A stretch of 64,000 nt of DNA from Methanosarcina barkeri 3. GTDB taxonomy: Archaea; Halobacteriota; Methanosarcinia; Methanosarcinales; Methanosarcinaceae. The notes under the pieces were generated by a model. The model was not told where the DNA came from and did not search any database. It saw nothing but the letters and a program-made list of their open reading frames with translations. The stretch covers positions 3,348,001 through 3,412,000 of the forward strand of contig NZ_CP009517.1 of NCBI RefSeq assembly GCF_000970305.1, written 5' to 3'. The stretch's first letter is position 1; each line of letters opens with the position of its first letter. Positions 44,881-54,474 of the stretch are shown one piece after another. The translations under genes and the position numbers were made by a program.

Positions 44881-46209
44881 TTATGTTTCGGAAGCTGGCC
44901 GATCTTCAGCCAATTTCCCAAGAAAATATCCGGGTTTTGCAGCAACGATTTCCACATCTGCATACTGGCCGGGCTTTAGATTCGAGCCACTTATAACAAC
45001 CGGACGGTAAGCATCCGTGCGGGTGAGGACATCCCCGATTTCCGTGTATTTCGAGACAAAGGCCCGACCTTTCCAGCCGATCATTGCTTGTTTGGACCCA
45101 AGCTTGACTTGTTCACAAACTTTATGTAGCTCATGGGAACGCTGAACTGAAATCCTGGAGTCGAGGTTTCTAAAGGAAAAGGCTTTCGTATGAGGACGAG
45201 GAGAATATCTTGAAATATTAACCTTTTCTGGACGGTATTTCTGTACCCATTCGACAGTTTCTTTGAACTCATCATCGGTTTCATCGCAGAAACCTACAAT
45301 TATGTCAGTGAATAGGGATAAATCTTCAAAACGGGCACGGAATTTCGTAATTATCATGTCCACAACGTCCATTTTGTGCAGACGGTTCATTCTCTTAAGG
45401 ACGGAATGGGAAGCAGACTGGATTGGGAGGTGAAGGAGTTTGAAGACCTTGTCGGAGTCAAAAGCTTCTACCAGATCATCGAGGATTGGGAGTACAGAGA
45501 AAGGATTCATCATTCCGACTCTTACTTTGAAATCTCCTGGGATTTCCGAAATCATGCGCAGAAGTTCCGGAAGTCTGACACCAGTATCCATTCCATACTG
45601 GCTGTCGTCCTGGGAAGTGAGCCAGATTTCCCTGCAGCCCTCGGCAACAGCTGAACGGATGTCTTCGATGATTTCATTCGGTGGAAATGAGTGCAGTTTG
45701 CCTCTCGCATATTTTACAATGCAGTAAGAACAGGCAAAATTACAGCCCTGCGAGATCTGACATATGTGGATATTAGGATTGGAACGTTCACGTGGAACAT
45801 TGAGAAAGCCAACAGGTTCGTAAGCCCGGAATTCCAGACGTTCTCCTCCTGACAGACCTTTCCTTTTTCTCTGTTCGATTGAGTAAAGAAGTTCACCAAG
45901 CCGGGAAATCGCATTTACTCCCAGTATATGAGCTTCGGGATTTGCATGCAGGATATCCTCAAGCTGGACTTCAGGCATACAACCGGATACGATAACCTCC
46001 ACATTCTTCTCGCCCATACTGCGGATTTTATACAGGATCTTCTGTTCTGTAGTGTACTTTACCGTACAGGAATTGCAGATATAAACTTCTGCCTGATCGG
46101 CAGCCTCAGATAGCAGTAGTTTATGCCCTAGTCTTTCGACGCTTGCCTTCATTATCTCGGCTGATGCCTGGCTCGCTGAACAGCCAAAACTTTCTAGATA
46201 GATTTTCAT
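44881..46209 (-). CDS. tRNA t6A-methylthiotransferase, archaeal CDKAL1/MtaB type
   Basis: A 442-residue radical-SAM enzyme that adds a methylthio group to t6A at position 37 of ANN-decoding tRNAs. Order: N-terminal UPF0004 domain with the second-cluster cysteines Cys10, Cys45 or 48 and Cys77; the radical-SAM motif CNFACSYC (Cys156, 160, 163); and a C-terminal TRAM domain (about 370-435) for RNA binding. Length and order match eukaryal CDKAL1 and archaeal e-MtaB. Start ATG at 46209. Monocistronic or first before unknown genes; 164 bases from GlpX. Confidence 0.94.
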   Translation of the reverse strand: MKIYLESFGCSASQASAEIMKASVERLGHKLLLSEAADQAEVYICNSCTVKYTTEQKILYKIRSMGEKNVEVIVSGCMPEVQLEDILHANPEAHILGVNAISRLGELLYSIEQRKRKGLSGGERLEFRAYEPVGFLNVPRERSNPNIHICQISQGCNFACSYCIVKYARGKLHSFPPNEIIEDIRSAVAEGCREIWLTSQDDSQYGMDTGVRLPELLRMISEIPGDFKVRVGMMNPFSVLPILDDLVEAFDSDKVFKLLHLPIQSASHSVLKRMNRLHKMDVVDMIITKFRARFEDLSLFTDIIVGFCDETDDEFKETVEWVQKYRPEKVNISRYSPRPHTKAFSFRNLDSRISVQRSHELHKVCEQVKLGSKQAMIGWKGRAFVSKYTEIGDVLTRTDAYRPVVISGSNLKPGQYADVEIVAAKPGYFLGKLAEDRPASET

Positions 46210-46373
46210 GATTCAACTCTAAGTTCTATGTTTTTTAATTCTAAATGTTTAAAATCTGTAACTTTAAAGTCTGTACTTGGAAATTCCTGGAATCAGATAA
46301 TCTAATCAAATCTGAATCAAATAATATTTCGCAAAGTCTGTGTTTTAAAAAAATGAGAAAAGAATGAAAGGAT

Positions 46374-47471
46374 TTACAGGTAGAGAGGAGTGTCGCGTTT
46401 ATCCTTTATATAAATACTGTCTGTAAACCTGACAGCTCCGGATGCACCCATCGAGATTGTGTGTACCCTGGCATCTCCGCCACCAAACAGGTTGACTTCT
46501 CGCAGAAAATGGCCGGGAGTTACAGCTGATGCTGAAAAGATCACGTCGTTTCCTGGCACAAGCTTATTGGTATCAAGGACATCATTGATGTTTTCAAGGG
46601 TAATTCCCATTTTTTCCAGCCTTGGCATTTTTTCTTCGATTTCTGCATCGATCTTATCCTGGCCCTTTCCATTTGCAACTGTAGGAAGCACAAGCCTTGC
46701 AAGGATCTTTCCGCCGAGGATTTTGATTGCAGCCGCTGTAAGTACAGCTTCACCTGAACCACCTGCGCCCATTACCATATGAATGCCTGACCCGCGGATC
46801 GCAGTTGAAACTCCAGGCATAAGGTCTCCGTCACTGATCAGTTTTACGCGAGCGCCTGCTTCCCGAATCTCGGTTATTTTCTGGACATGCCTTGGCCGGT
46901 CGAGTACTACAACAACAAGCTCTTCAATACTTCTATCGAGAGCCTTGGCGACGATCTCAAGATTGTGCTTGACAGGAGCATCCAGGTCGATTATTTCATC
47001 AGGGTGTTCCTCTTCATAGCGCACCACATCTGGACCGACAACGATCTTGTCCATGTAAATATCCGGGCCGTGGAAAATTCCGCCTCTTTCTGCCATTGCC
47101 ATGACTGCAACCGATCCAGGTCCGCCGTCTGCAGTAAGATTTGTTCCCTCAAGCGGGTCAACCGCAATATCGACCTCAAGGTCTCCTTTTCCTGTTCCGA
47201 CCTGCTCCCCGATATAAAGCATGGGAGCTTCATCCCTTTCTCCTTCTCCGATCTTAATTATGCCTTTCATGTCAAGCTTATTCAGCATTCTGCGCATAGA
47301 AGCAACTGCTACCTGATCTGCAAAACTTTTGTTCCCGCGCCCCATCTGGTACGCTGCGGCAATGGCAGCTGCTTCGGTTACATGAATAAGTCTGGGCAAT
47401 AACTCACACTCGATAGGCCCTGAACAATCAATCATTTCCTCTACGGTTTTTGGATGAGATATAAGAATCAA
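46374..47471 (-). CDS. glpX: Class II (GlpX-type) fructose-1,6-bisphosphatase
   Basis: A 365-residue GlpX-family phosphatase that hydrolyses fructose-1,6-bisphosphate in gluconeogenesis. Motifs: VTEAAAIAAAYQMGRG, GEGERDEAPML (about 75-85), DPLEGT (105-110, metal and phosphate site), VLDRPRH and GGSGEAVLTAAA. The family is mainly bacterial, and most archaea use other FBPases, so this gene may have come by transfer. The start is uncertain: TTG at 47471 sits just after GGGAG, while ATG at 47435 (MIDCSGPIE) follows AGAGGA. Pathway partners here are PGK and the ADP-dependent kinases. Confidence 0.93.
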   Translation of the reverse strand: MILISHPKTVEEMIDCSGPIECELLPRLIHVTEAAAIAAAYQMGRGNKSFADQVAVASMRRMLNKLDMKGIIKIGEGERDEAPMLYIGEQVGTGKGDLEVDIAVDPLEGTNLTADGGPGSVAVMAMAERGGIFHGPDIYMDKIVVGPDVVRYEEEHPDEIIDLDAPVKHNLEIVAKALDRSIEELVVVVLDRPRHVQKITEIREAGARVKLISDGDLMPGVSTAIRGSGIHMVMGAGGSGEAVLTAAAIKILGGKILARLVLPTVANGKGQDKIDAEIEEKMPRLEKMGITLENINDVLDTNKLVPGNDVIFSASAVTPGHFLREVNLFGGGDARVHTISMGASGAVRFTDSIYIKDKRDTPLYL

Positions 47472-47891
47472 CTCCCATTTTCTGCTTACGAATAATCCGC
47501 TTCCTGATAATGAAATATTTTTTTTGTAATTTACTATGGATGTTTACCTGATCTCTTAACACAATAGTATATTAATGAATTGGCCGAGTTTGAGTCAGAT
47601 ATTTAGAGTCAGATATTTATTTATGAAGCGTTCATCACAGAAAGTCCTGCAAATACAAGGTCTTCAAGAAGGCTTCAAAATAAAGCATACAGATAAGAAG
47701 TATAAAAAAATGGCTAAAAAAACTGGCTTAAAAATACCAAAAGTCCAGGCTCTAAACTTGTCTGAAGCTCAGTTAAGAATGCCTCATAAAGTAACTAGCT
47801 GCTAAAAAACTTGATTTGAATCTTACCTGGAGTACATTTAAAGTTTGATTAAAAACAATTTTTGCTCCATTTACATTAAGGGGAAACACCC
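47472..47891. other. Intergenic region
   Basis: A 420-base divergent spacer. A 76-codon frame (47575-47805) has a basic, repetitive composition and no ribosome-binding site; I do not call it. A degenerate relative of the 44-bp repeat (AACTAGCTGCTAAAAAACTT, 47793-47812) is present. Confidence 0.4.
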
Positions 47892-48614
47892 ATGAGAATT
47901 CACTGTCTACAACACCTGAAAAATGATACCCTGGGAAATATAGGGACCTGGATAGACAAAAAAGGATACAAGCTTACGAAAACCCTGCTCTATGAAGACG
48001 ATTTTTTTCCTGCTTTCGAAGAATTCGATTTACTCCTTATAATGGGCGGAACCATGAGCGTTTATCAGGAAGACGAATATCCCTGGTTAAAGCCTGAAAA
48101 AGGATTTGTAAGAAAAACGATAGAATCAGGCAAGCCTGTACTTGGGAGCTGTTTTGGAGCCCAGATGATTGCCGAAGTGCTGGGCGGAAAAGTTACGAAG
48201 AACAAGTATAAGGAAATCGGCTGGCACACAGTACGGTCCATAGAAGGAAAAATCGAACAAAGTTCGAGCGAGGCAAGAGCTTCGAACCTTCCAGCCTGCA
48301 TGTTTCCGGAGTTTACCGGTTTTATGTGGCATGGAGATACTTTTGAAATCCCAGCAGGAGCAGTGAAGCTTTTCGAAAGTGAGGCCTGTCCGAATCAGGG
48401 ATTTATTCACAATGGAAAAGTTCTCGGGCTGCAGTTTCACCCTGAAGCCAACAGGCAGTGGGTAAGAAACCTGATAAGGGATTCAGGGCACGACCTTGTT
48501 CAAGGAAAATACATCCAATCCGAAAAGGAAATACTTGGGAAGGAAAGCTTTTTTGATAGTTCCGAGAATATGGCTTTTTCTCTAATGGCCTGGTTTGAAG
48601 AAAAATGTAAATAA
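47892..48614 (+). CDS. Class I glutamine amidotransferase-like protein
   Basis: A 240-residue stand-alone class I GATase domain. The nucleophile elbow GSCFGAQ contains Cys87, the catalytic His-Glu pair is in LQFHPEA, and MGGTMSVYQED is the oxyanion-side loop. Related proteins include GuaA-like domains of unknown acceptor, and some act as gamma-glutamyl hydrolases. No synthase partner lies nearby. GGGG lies seven bases before the ATG (AGGGGAAACACCCATG). The downstream membrane-protein gene starts 17 bases after the stop. Confidence 0.9.
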   Translation: MRIHCLQHLKNDTLGNIGTWIDKKGYKLTKTLLYEDDFFPAFEEFDLLLIMGGTMSVYQEDEYPWLKPEKGFVRKTIESGKPVLGSCFGAQMIAEVLGGKVTKNKYKEIGWHTVRSIEGKIEQSSSEARASNLPACMFPEFTGFMWHGDTFEIPAGAVKLFESEACPNQGFIHNGKVLGLQFHPEANRQWVRNLIRDSGHDLVQGKYIQSEKEILGKESFFDSSENMAFSLMAWFEEKCK

Positions 48615-48630
48615 AAAATTAGGTAAAAAT

Positions 48631-50400
48631 ATGCTAGTAGAATCAATTATTGTGGCTATCATAGCTTCATTTTTCGTGGGGTTTGAGAACAAAAAATTTA
48701 GTTTAAAGAAAACGCTCAAGTGTTACGGAATTATTGCCATCATTGGAACTGTACTAATTTATGTGTACTTATATTTGTTCACTCCTGCTTTTGTTGGCGT
48801 ATTGGGCGGGTACTACACAGTTGCAGCAATACCAATACTTCTAATTTCGGCACTTTATATATTCATAGGTGTATCGAGTAATTCAGATAATATAGAAATT
48901 GGAATTCAGGCACTAAAAATAATAGCAGTACTTGGGGTTTTTATATACTTGCTAGCCACTCCGATTTTGGATAACCAACAATTACATAATATTCCTCAAG
49001 TAAAAGTTTATGATAACATTTCTCAAGGATCTAATTTTGCCCCTATCGATGCTCAGAATATGAGAATTATTGATCAATCTATGGCTTATTACCTGGGAAA
49101 TAAAGTAATCGGGAGCAGCGAGCAAAATTTAGGCAGTCAATTTGAAGTAAAACAGAATGACTTTACGATCCAAAATGTAAATGGTCGGTTGTACTGGGTT
49201 GCTCCTTTAGAGTTTAGAGGTATTTTTAAGTGGTGGAGTGCAAAAACATCGCCCGGCTTCATAATGGTAGATGCTGAAGACCCCTCTACATCTGCAAAAC
49301 TTTACACTGGCTATAAAATGAAGTATATGACCTCCTCGTTTTTAGGTGATTATATCATCAGACATCTTTATTCAAATGGCTACCAGAATGTCGAATTAAA
49401 AGACATTAATTTTGAAGTTACAGATAAACTTCAGCCGCGTTGGGTAGTAAGCTTAACAACTCCATCAGTGCTTAATAGTGGAGATGTTGTTAAGGGAGTT
49501 GCAGTTATTGATCCTGAAAATGGGGATATTACAGAGTATTCTCTTGGGAACGCGCCTGAATGGGTTGATAGAGTCATGCCTGAAGAACTTGCCAGGAATT
49601 ATCTTAGCTGGTATGGCAAATATATTCACGGTTGGTTAAATTCAGTAATTACAGAGAAAGATGTCAACGTTGTTAGTTCTGGGGATATGTGGTTAATACA
49701 TGGAAATAATGGGCAAGCATATTGGTTTGCTGGAATGACTTCTTCCTCATCAAAGGATCAATCTCTAACGAGTATAGCGTTAGTAAACTCGAGAGATGGG
49801 ACTGTCAATCTATACAGGATGAATGGATGGAATGAACAGGCTGTTATGGATGCAGTAAATGTTACAGTGTCTAATTTCAAAAATTATCATAGCAGCGCAC
49901 CTATACCTTATGATTGTTCAGGAAGGTTAGCTTATGTTGTTCCGATAGCTGCGTCTTCGGAGAATGGAGAAATATTTCAGGAAATAGGAATTGTAGATGC
50001 TATAACAGGACATGTTTCTCTTGGGAATACTAAGGCAATTGCCTTTGAGGGGTATAGAAGATACTTGAATGAAAACGGGTACAACTTTGCTATAACGAGT
50101 TCAAGAGCCATAGGGAATATTACTGGGATTGTGAATAGAATCTCAGGTATTATTTCAGAAAATAACCTTGATTACAGGCTAATTTACCTCAATAATTCAA
50201 ACATCATCTTTGAAATTCCAATTTCTCAATATCCAGAAGCAGCCCTTACAAACATAGGTGATACTGTAAACATGACTTATGAAGATACGAGGGATTCTGT
50301 GATAACGGTTGATAGTTTCAATAATTCAGGAATTGATGTGAGGATTAGCGCAGAACAACAGAATTATACACGGATGAGAACGAATCAAACCGTGTATTAA
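48631..50400 (+). CDS. Multi-helix membrane protein with large extracytoplasmic domain
   Basis: A 589-residue protein. Four hydrophobic helices in residues 1-120 (positions roughly 2-20, 34-54, 62-85, 100-117) anchor a long, beta-rich extracytoplasmic part with repeated patterns such as VDAEDPSTSAKLYTGY, VIDPENGDITEYSLGN, LVNSRDGTVNLYRM and GIVDAITGHVSLGN, which look like related propeller or PepSY-like units. I do not recognise the family. ATG at 48631 follows AGGT; a TTG at 48595 would overlap the previous gene. It is AT-richer in codon use than its neighbours. Confidence 0.85.
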   Translation: MLVESIIVAIIASFFVGFENKKFSLKKTLKCYGIIAIIGTVLIYVYLYLFTPAFVGVLGGYYTVAAIPILLISALYIFIGVSSNSDNIEIGIQALKIIAVLGVFIYLLATPILDNQQLHNIPQVKVYDNISQGSNFAPIDAQNMRIIDQSMAYYLGNKVIGSSEQNLGSQFEVKQNDFTIQNVNGRLYWVAPLEFRGIFKWWSAKTSPGFIMVDAEDPSTSAKLYTGYKMKYMTSSFLGDYIIRHLYSNGYQNVELKDINFEVTDKLQPRWVVSLTTPSVLNSGDVVKGVAVIDPENGDITEYSLGNAPEWVDRVMPEELARNYLSWYGKYIHGWLNSVITEKDVNVVSSGDMWLIHGNNGQAYWFAGMTSSSSKDQSLTSIALVNSRDGTVNLYRMNGWNEQAVMDAVNVTVSNFKNYHSSAPIPYDCSGRLAYVVPIAASSENGEIFQEIGIVDAITGHVSLGNTKAIAFEGYRRYLNENGYNFAITSSRAIGNITGIVNRISGIISENNLDYRLIYLNNSNIIFEIPISQYPEAALTNIGDTVNMTYEDTRDSVITVDSFNNSGIDVRISAEQQNYTRMRTNQTVY

Positions 50401-50476
50401 TTTTTAGGATTTGGAGTAGTAAAAATAGCAGAATTTGATGTCACATTCGATGAACGTGGAATTCCTAACGTATCAA

Positions 50477-50528
50477 AATCCCATTCAAAATCTAAATCCC
50501 ATTTAAAATCTAAATCCCATTCAAAAAA
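50477..50528. repeat. 18-bp tandem repeat, about 3 copies
   Basis: AATCCCATTCAAAATCTA with one T variant, about 75 bases past the stop of the membrane protein and next to the Cgi121 stop (convergent genes). Confidence 0.88.
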
Positions 50529-50536
50529 TACGAGAC

Positions 50537-51067
50537 TTATTTTACAAAGTCTGCCAGCGCCACTCTCTCAATCACAAGTTCTGGAATGTGCTCTTCACCC
50601 GAAGCTTCAATTTCAGCATCAGTGATACCGAAAACAGAAAGGATTCCCTGCCTTTTGCAATCGGAATAAGCAAGCAACTCGGAACAGGGATTTTCGATGA
50701 TCAGTTCTTTTAATGAAGAGAGAGCCGGTATCAAATTATCCATTTTTCCAAGCAGCACGAATACGGCATTGTTTTCACCTTTATGTAGCCCTATTGAAAA
50801 ACTTCTTTCAATCTGTCTCTCTCCGGATGCATACCTCATAATCTCGATACCTGGATCATTAGCTATGTTCCTGCCCGCAGCAATTGCCCGAAGAGCCTTT
50901 CCCACTGCAAAATGAAGATGTCTTTCACCTGCGATCAGGTCTGAGTTCAAACCCTGGATAATGATATTATTCTCGGAAGCTATCGAATTTATTGTATTCA
51001 GAAAGTCAGAAAGCTTCAGGATATTTACTTTCCCGCAAGTTACCTGGATTTCCCTTTGCGTTTCCAT
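50537..51067 (-). CDS. cgi121: KEOPS subunit Cgi121
   Basis: A 176-residue homologue of Cgi121 (TPRKB), the outer subunit of the KEOPS complex, which helps bind tRNA for t6A synthesis at position 37. Signature stretches are SDLIAGERHLHFAVGKALRAI and the YASGERQIERSFSIGLHKG segment. Start ATG at 51067. The 45-residue small membrane protein gene lies 110 bases upstream on the same strand. The MtaB-type methylthiotransferase that modifies t6A is 5 kb away, consistent with this organism's t6A pathway. Confidence 0.93.
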   Translation of the reverse strand: METQREIQVTCGKVNILKLSDFLNTINSIASENNIIIQGLNSDLIAGERHLHFAVGKALRAIAAGRNIANDPGIEIMRYASGERQIERSFSIGLHKGENNAVFVLLGKMDNLIPALSSLKELIIENPCSELLAYSDCKRQGILSVFGITDAEIEASGEEHIPELVIERVALADFVK

Positions 51068-51176
51068 AGTCTTGCCATAGCGCGGGCTTTACAATAAGGA
51101 TTTCGGTTGTAGAAGAAACAAAAATGGAAAGAAGAAAGAAAAAAATAATAGATTGAAAAAAGAAAACCGAGAACTC

Positions 51177-51314
51177 TCAAAAAGGGCTATAGATTATCAA
51201 ACTTTTAAGAACTAACTCGACCACAATCAGCCCCAGCATTACCAAAAAGAAAAGGATTAAAAGGTTGAGAATGATTGGGTTAATCCTTCTTCGAACTTCC
51301 CCAAATCCATACAT
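51177..51314 (-). CDS. Small single-helix membrane protein, 45 aa
   Basis: A short frame from ATG 51314 to a TGA at 51177-51179. Residues 8-10 are RRR, followed by a hydrophobic helix (about 13-36) and a short tail, a typical small single-pass membrane protein with a basic cytosolic N-terminus. A TATATAT box lies about 20 bases before the ATG, so the mRNA may be nearly leaderless. It precedes cgi121 on the same strand. No family recognised; amino-acid makeup is more convincing than its length. Confidence 0.5.
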   Translation of the reverse strand: MYGFGEVRRRINPIILNLLILFFLVMLGLIVVELVLKSLIIYSPF

Positions 51315-51418
51315 CTCAATTACCATATATAATAATGATAAATTAGCATATAATTATTCACATATTTGGACTTTTAATAAAGATGTAAGATATGGATTCG
51401 TCATCAATATTCCCCTGT

Positions 51419-51747
51419 TCAGTTTTCTTCTACTCAGTTTTTATTCTACTCAGTTTTTATTCTACTCAGTTTTTATTCTACTCAGTTTTTATTCTACTCA
51501 GTTTTTATTCTACTCAGTTTTTATTCTACTCAGTTTTTATTCTACTCAGTTTTTATTCTACTCAGTTTTTATTCTACTCAGTTTTTATTCTACTCAGTTT
51601 TTATTCTACTCAGTTTTTATTCTACTCAGTTTTCTTCTACTCAGTTTTTATTCTACTCAGTTTTCTTCTACTCAGTTTTCTTCTACTCAGTTTTCTTCTA
51701 CTCAGTTTTCTTCTACTCAGTTTTCTTCTACTCAGTTTTCTTCTATT
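51419..51747. repeat. 15/16-bp satellite, about 21 copies
   Basis: ATTCTACTCAGTTTTT (16) and CTTCTACTCAGTTTT (15) units; the 16-mers run first and the 15-mers are mostly at the right end. Lies about 130 bases past the stop of the Vhx cytochrome gene. Two long overlapping plus-strand frames are products of this repeat, not genes. Besides the array, the 51315-51875 spacer holds nothing recognisable. Confidence 0.97.
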
Positions 51748-51875
51748 TAGTGTCCTCCTGTTCAGTGTTCCCATGCTACTCTTTTTTGCTTGTCCTCATC
51801 AATTACTTTGACAAAATTACAGGTTTTTCAAAAATTACTATACTATCTTAAACGCAATAGTTTTTTAAGAGATTT

Positions 51876-52670
51876 TCAGGGCTTTTCCTCTGTAGGGAAA
51901 TACTTTGTTTTAGCTGTAATAACCTCGGAATAATGAGGATCTGAAAGATCTTCTTTTCCTGACCAAAAAATTGCCTTGTGATATTTCCAGACATCAGGGT
52001 CAAGTTCAATAATTCCTACATGAACTACCAGTTCAAAGACAAACCAGTAAGCTGCAAATAGATGTAACAACCGGAGTAAACTCAAGGCATTGAAATTGAA
52101 AAAGGACGCAAAATACCAGGTTACGGAAAGTATCCATGATGAAACAGGGATTCCGAAAGGAGCCCAGTCAAGGCTGTAGAGCACTATTCCTGTAACTGCT
52201 ACAATGACAATTGCTATACTCTCAAGGACAATCAGTATCTTCATTACAGGATGGAGTTTGGTCTCGTAGTGACCAGTAGTTTCGTCATAGATACTAAATG
52301 CCGGATACTTACCTTTTCCAAAAAAGTTCTTGATTATATCAATCAGACGTTCAGCATCAGCTTTTCCGAAAACGTAAGAGTCTTTGAAATGTACTATCCT
52401 GTCTCTGACACTGCATCTTTCTTCTTTGCAAGAAAAAAGATTGTATGGGACCAGAAGCCAGTTTGCAACCAGGAAAAAAGGTACAGCAATCATGTGCAGG
52501 GTTCTGGCAGTATCAAAAGACATAAACTGCCATCCAGCATAAATTTTGAACCCTGTAATGAGAAGGATAAACATGGCAACAAGATGTACCAGATGAGTTA
52601 CCCTCTCAAGCCAGGTATAACGCTCAACAATTATTCTTCCGGAAGCAGGTCTTTCAGCTGATCGTACCAT
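51876..52670 (-). CDS. vhxC: Cytochrome b subunit of second [NiFe] hydrogenase (Vhx)
   Basis: A 264-residue membrane cytochrome b that would pass electrons from the hydrogenase small subunit to methanophenazine. Five hydrophobic helices and conserved histidines ([28 protein letters not shown]) suit a diheme cytochrome b of the Ni/Fe-hydrogenase type. It aligns along its whole length with the Vht copy at 60498 (shared [14 protein letters not shown] and LHP-x-MKILIVLE). Third gene of vhxGAC; ATG at 52670. Confidence 0.93.
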   Translation of the reverse strand: MVRSAERPASGRIIVERYTWLERVTHLVHLVAMFILLITGFKIYAGWQFMSFDTARTLHMIAVPFFLVANWLLVPYNLFSCKEERCSVRDRIVHFKDSYVFGKADAERLIDIIKNFFGKGKYPAFSIYDETTGHYETKLHPVMKILIVLESIAIVIVAVTGIVLYSLDWAPFGIPVSSWILSVTWYFASFFNFNALSLLRLLHLFAAYWFVFELVVHVGIIELDPDVWKYHKAIFWSGKEDLSDPHYSEVITAKTKYFPTEEKP

Positions 52671-52683
52671 ATTACAGCCTCCT

Positions 52684-54474
52684 TTAAACTATCTTGATAA
52701 TACTATCCGGGTGTTTTCCGGTTTTGTCAATTGTATGAACTGCACATGCAAGGCAGGGATCATAAGAACGGGCTGTATGCAGAATTCCGAGAGGATTTGC
52801 ATAATCCACCCCAAGGGCATTTTCGGCAGCTGAGATCTTTGTGCCTATAAGAGCCTGCTCAACAGGACTTGGAATTCCCTGCCCGTTCCGTGGAGCAAGG
52901 TTCCAGGTGCTTGGAACTACAGCCTGATATAACGTTGCCATAGAGTCCGAATCCGTAGCTACCCAATGCCCCAGAGCTCCTCGAGGGGCTTCCCACAGTC
53001 CCATTCCTTCGGAACTTTTTGCCATGGAAAGATCGGTATGCACCGCAACCTTTCCTCCTGCCTGAAGATCCTGCCTGAGCCATTTCAACAATTCAGATAT
53101 CATTATCAGGACTTCCTGCATCCTTGCAACCATGCGGGTATAGTTGTTCGCAGGAGAATAGCCGTTTTCCTGGAAAGTGTTTGCAAGTCCCGTAATAAGG
53201 GGTTCTTTCATAATCAGAAGGCGGGCAAGAGGACCAACCTCACAGGGAATCCCGCCATAATGAGGAGCCTTTACCCAGGAGTACCGGCTTTCCGAACCTC
53301 TGGTATAATCAATTTCATCGGGATTGCCTTCTGGATTCGTAACCCCGTTCCAGGGAGGACGGTCCATTTCCTGATCAAGATAAAAGGCGTGAGTGATATT
53401 TTCCGAAATTTTTCTGTAGTCGAACTTTTCAAGCTGAAAATGTCCGTTCATATATCCAGAAGGAATGACCTTGCTATCCGCAGGGCTTGTAGGATCATAT
53501 CCATCTCCATTCTCGGGCTTGAAAAAGACCCCGTAAGAAAGGAAACCAATCTTATCGGGATCTTTATATCCCCCTGCACGGTCCAGCTTCAGACTAACTG
53601 GTAAGCCAAGCAGAGTCTCTCCAATGAGTTCCGAACCGAAAGCCGCAAAAAGCGGAACGTCTCCCCAGCCTGAAGATAGTGAAAAATTATTGTTCTTAAG
53701 GGAATTATTAAGGAGTTCCTGAAGGCGACCAATAACGAAGTTTACAGCTTTTTCCGGAGAAGAAGCTTTATAAGTATTTTCAATCCAGGTTTCCGGAGAA
53801 ACTCCAAGTGTAAACGATTCAACGAACTTCGCAGTCTCTGAGACAGTTGATATGAGCTTCCCAATGTCTGCAACAGTTGGAGAGTAGACAACTCCTCCTA
53901 CGTGCTGTAACACTGTGTGAGGCATTTTTCCTCCAATAATAGCAATACCTTTATGGAGGCGACGAAACTCACCTAGAGCAGCGACATAAGAAGATCCGGC
54001 AGGATAACGGACACCGTTAAACTGGTTTACGATAGGCATAAAACGTCCGGATAACTCTCCCCATACTGCATTTCCCACATCTCCGTATTTGGCAAGGATA
54101 TCATGGTAAGCCGGGTTTGCAAGGTCAGGACCCCAGAGCACATAGATATGAGCTGCGTGACTGGCGATGTAATTCATTGCCTGGTGGATATTTCGCATGA
54201 CAAGGGCATCTTTGGGAATCTGGTCCGCGACCCCGAAAAGGTCATCCATCGCGTTTGCTGCAGCTATACTGTGGCAAACCGGACAGACTCCGCAGATTCT
54301 CATAGTGAAAAGAACTGCATCCCTGGGATCGTGTTTTTGAAGAGATCTTTCAAAGCCCCTGAAAACCAGACCATTACTCTGGGCATCAGTGATCACTCCG
54401 TCAGCACTGACTTCAGTATTGATTCTATAATGCCCTTCAATTCTTGAAAGAGGATCTACGGTCACCTGTACCAT
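52684..54474 (-). CDS. vhxA: [NiFe] hydrogenase large subunit (Vhx)
   Basis: A 596-residue group 1 [NiFe] hydrogenase large subunit. Both Ni-Fe ligand motifs are intact: [10 protein letters not shown] (Cys61, Cys64) and DPCLACAVH (Cys574, Cys577, His580). The 16-residue tail after His580 ([16 protein letters not shown]) must be cut by a maturation protease; no protease gene follows in this set, so VhtD may serve. The start overlaps the vhxG stop by one base (TAATG), with GGAGGTGAG upstream. Catalytic residues look functional, unlike the small subunit partner. Confidence 0.95.
   Translation of the reverse strand: MVQVTVDPLSRIEGHYRINTEVSADGVITDAQSNGLVFRGFERSLQKHDPRDAVLFTMRICGVCPVCHSIAAANAMDDLFGVADQIPKDALVMRNIHQAMNYIASHAAHIYVLWGPDLANPAYHDILAKYGDVGNAVWGELSGRFMPIVNQFNGVRYPAGSSYVAALGEFRRLHKGIAIIGGKMPHTVLQHVGGVVYSPTVADIGKLISTVSETAKFVESFTLGVSPETWIENTYKASSPEKAVNFVIGRLQELLNNSLKNNNFSLSSGWGDVPLFAAFGSELIGETLLGLPVSLKLDRAGGYKDPDKIGFLSYGVFFKPENGDGYDPTSPADSKVIPSGYMNGHFQLEKFDYRKISENITHAFYLDQEMDRPPWNGVTNPEGNPDEIDYTRGSESRYSWVKAPHYGGIPCEVGPLARLLIMKEPLITGLANTFQENGYSPANNYTRMVARMQEVLIMISELLKWLRQDLQAGGKVAVHTDLSMAKSSEGMGLWEAPRGALGHWVATDSDSMATLYQAVVPSTWNLAPRNGQGIPSPVEQALIGTKISAAENALGVDYANPLGILHTARSYDPCLACAVHTIDKTGKHPDSIIKIV

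Noticed and set aside
47575-47805. 76-codon plus-strand ORF
   Set aside because: Weak start context and Lys-rich composition; not convincing without comparison.
51265-51811. Two overlapping long plus-strand ORFs
   Set aside because: They are produced by the 15/16-bp repeat; the proteins are periodic Phe/Leu/Ser strings.
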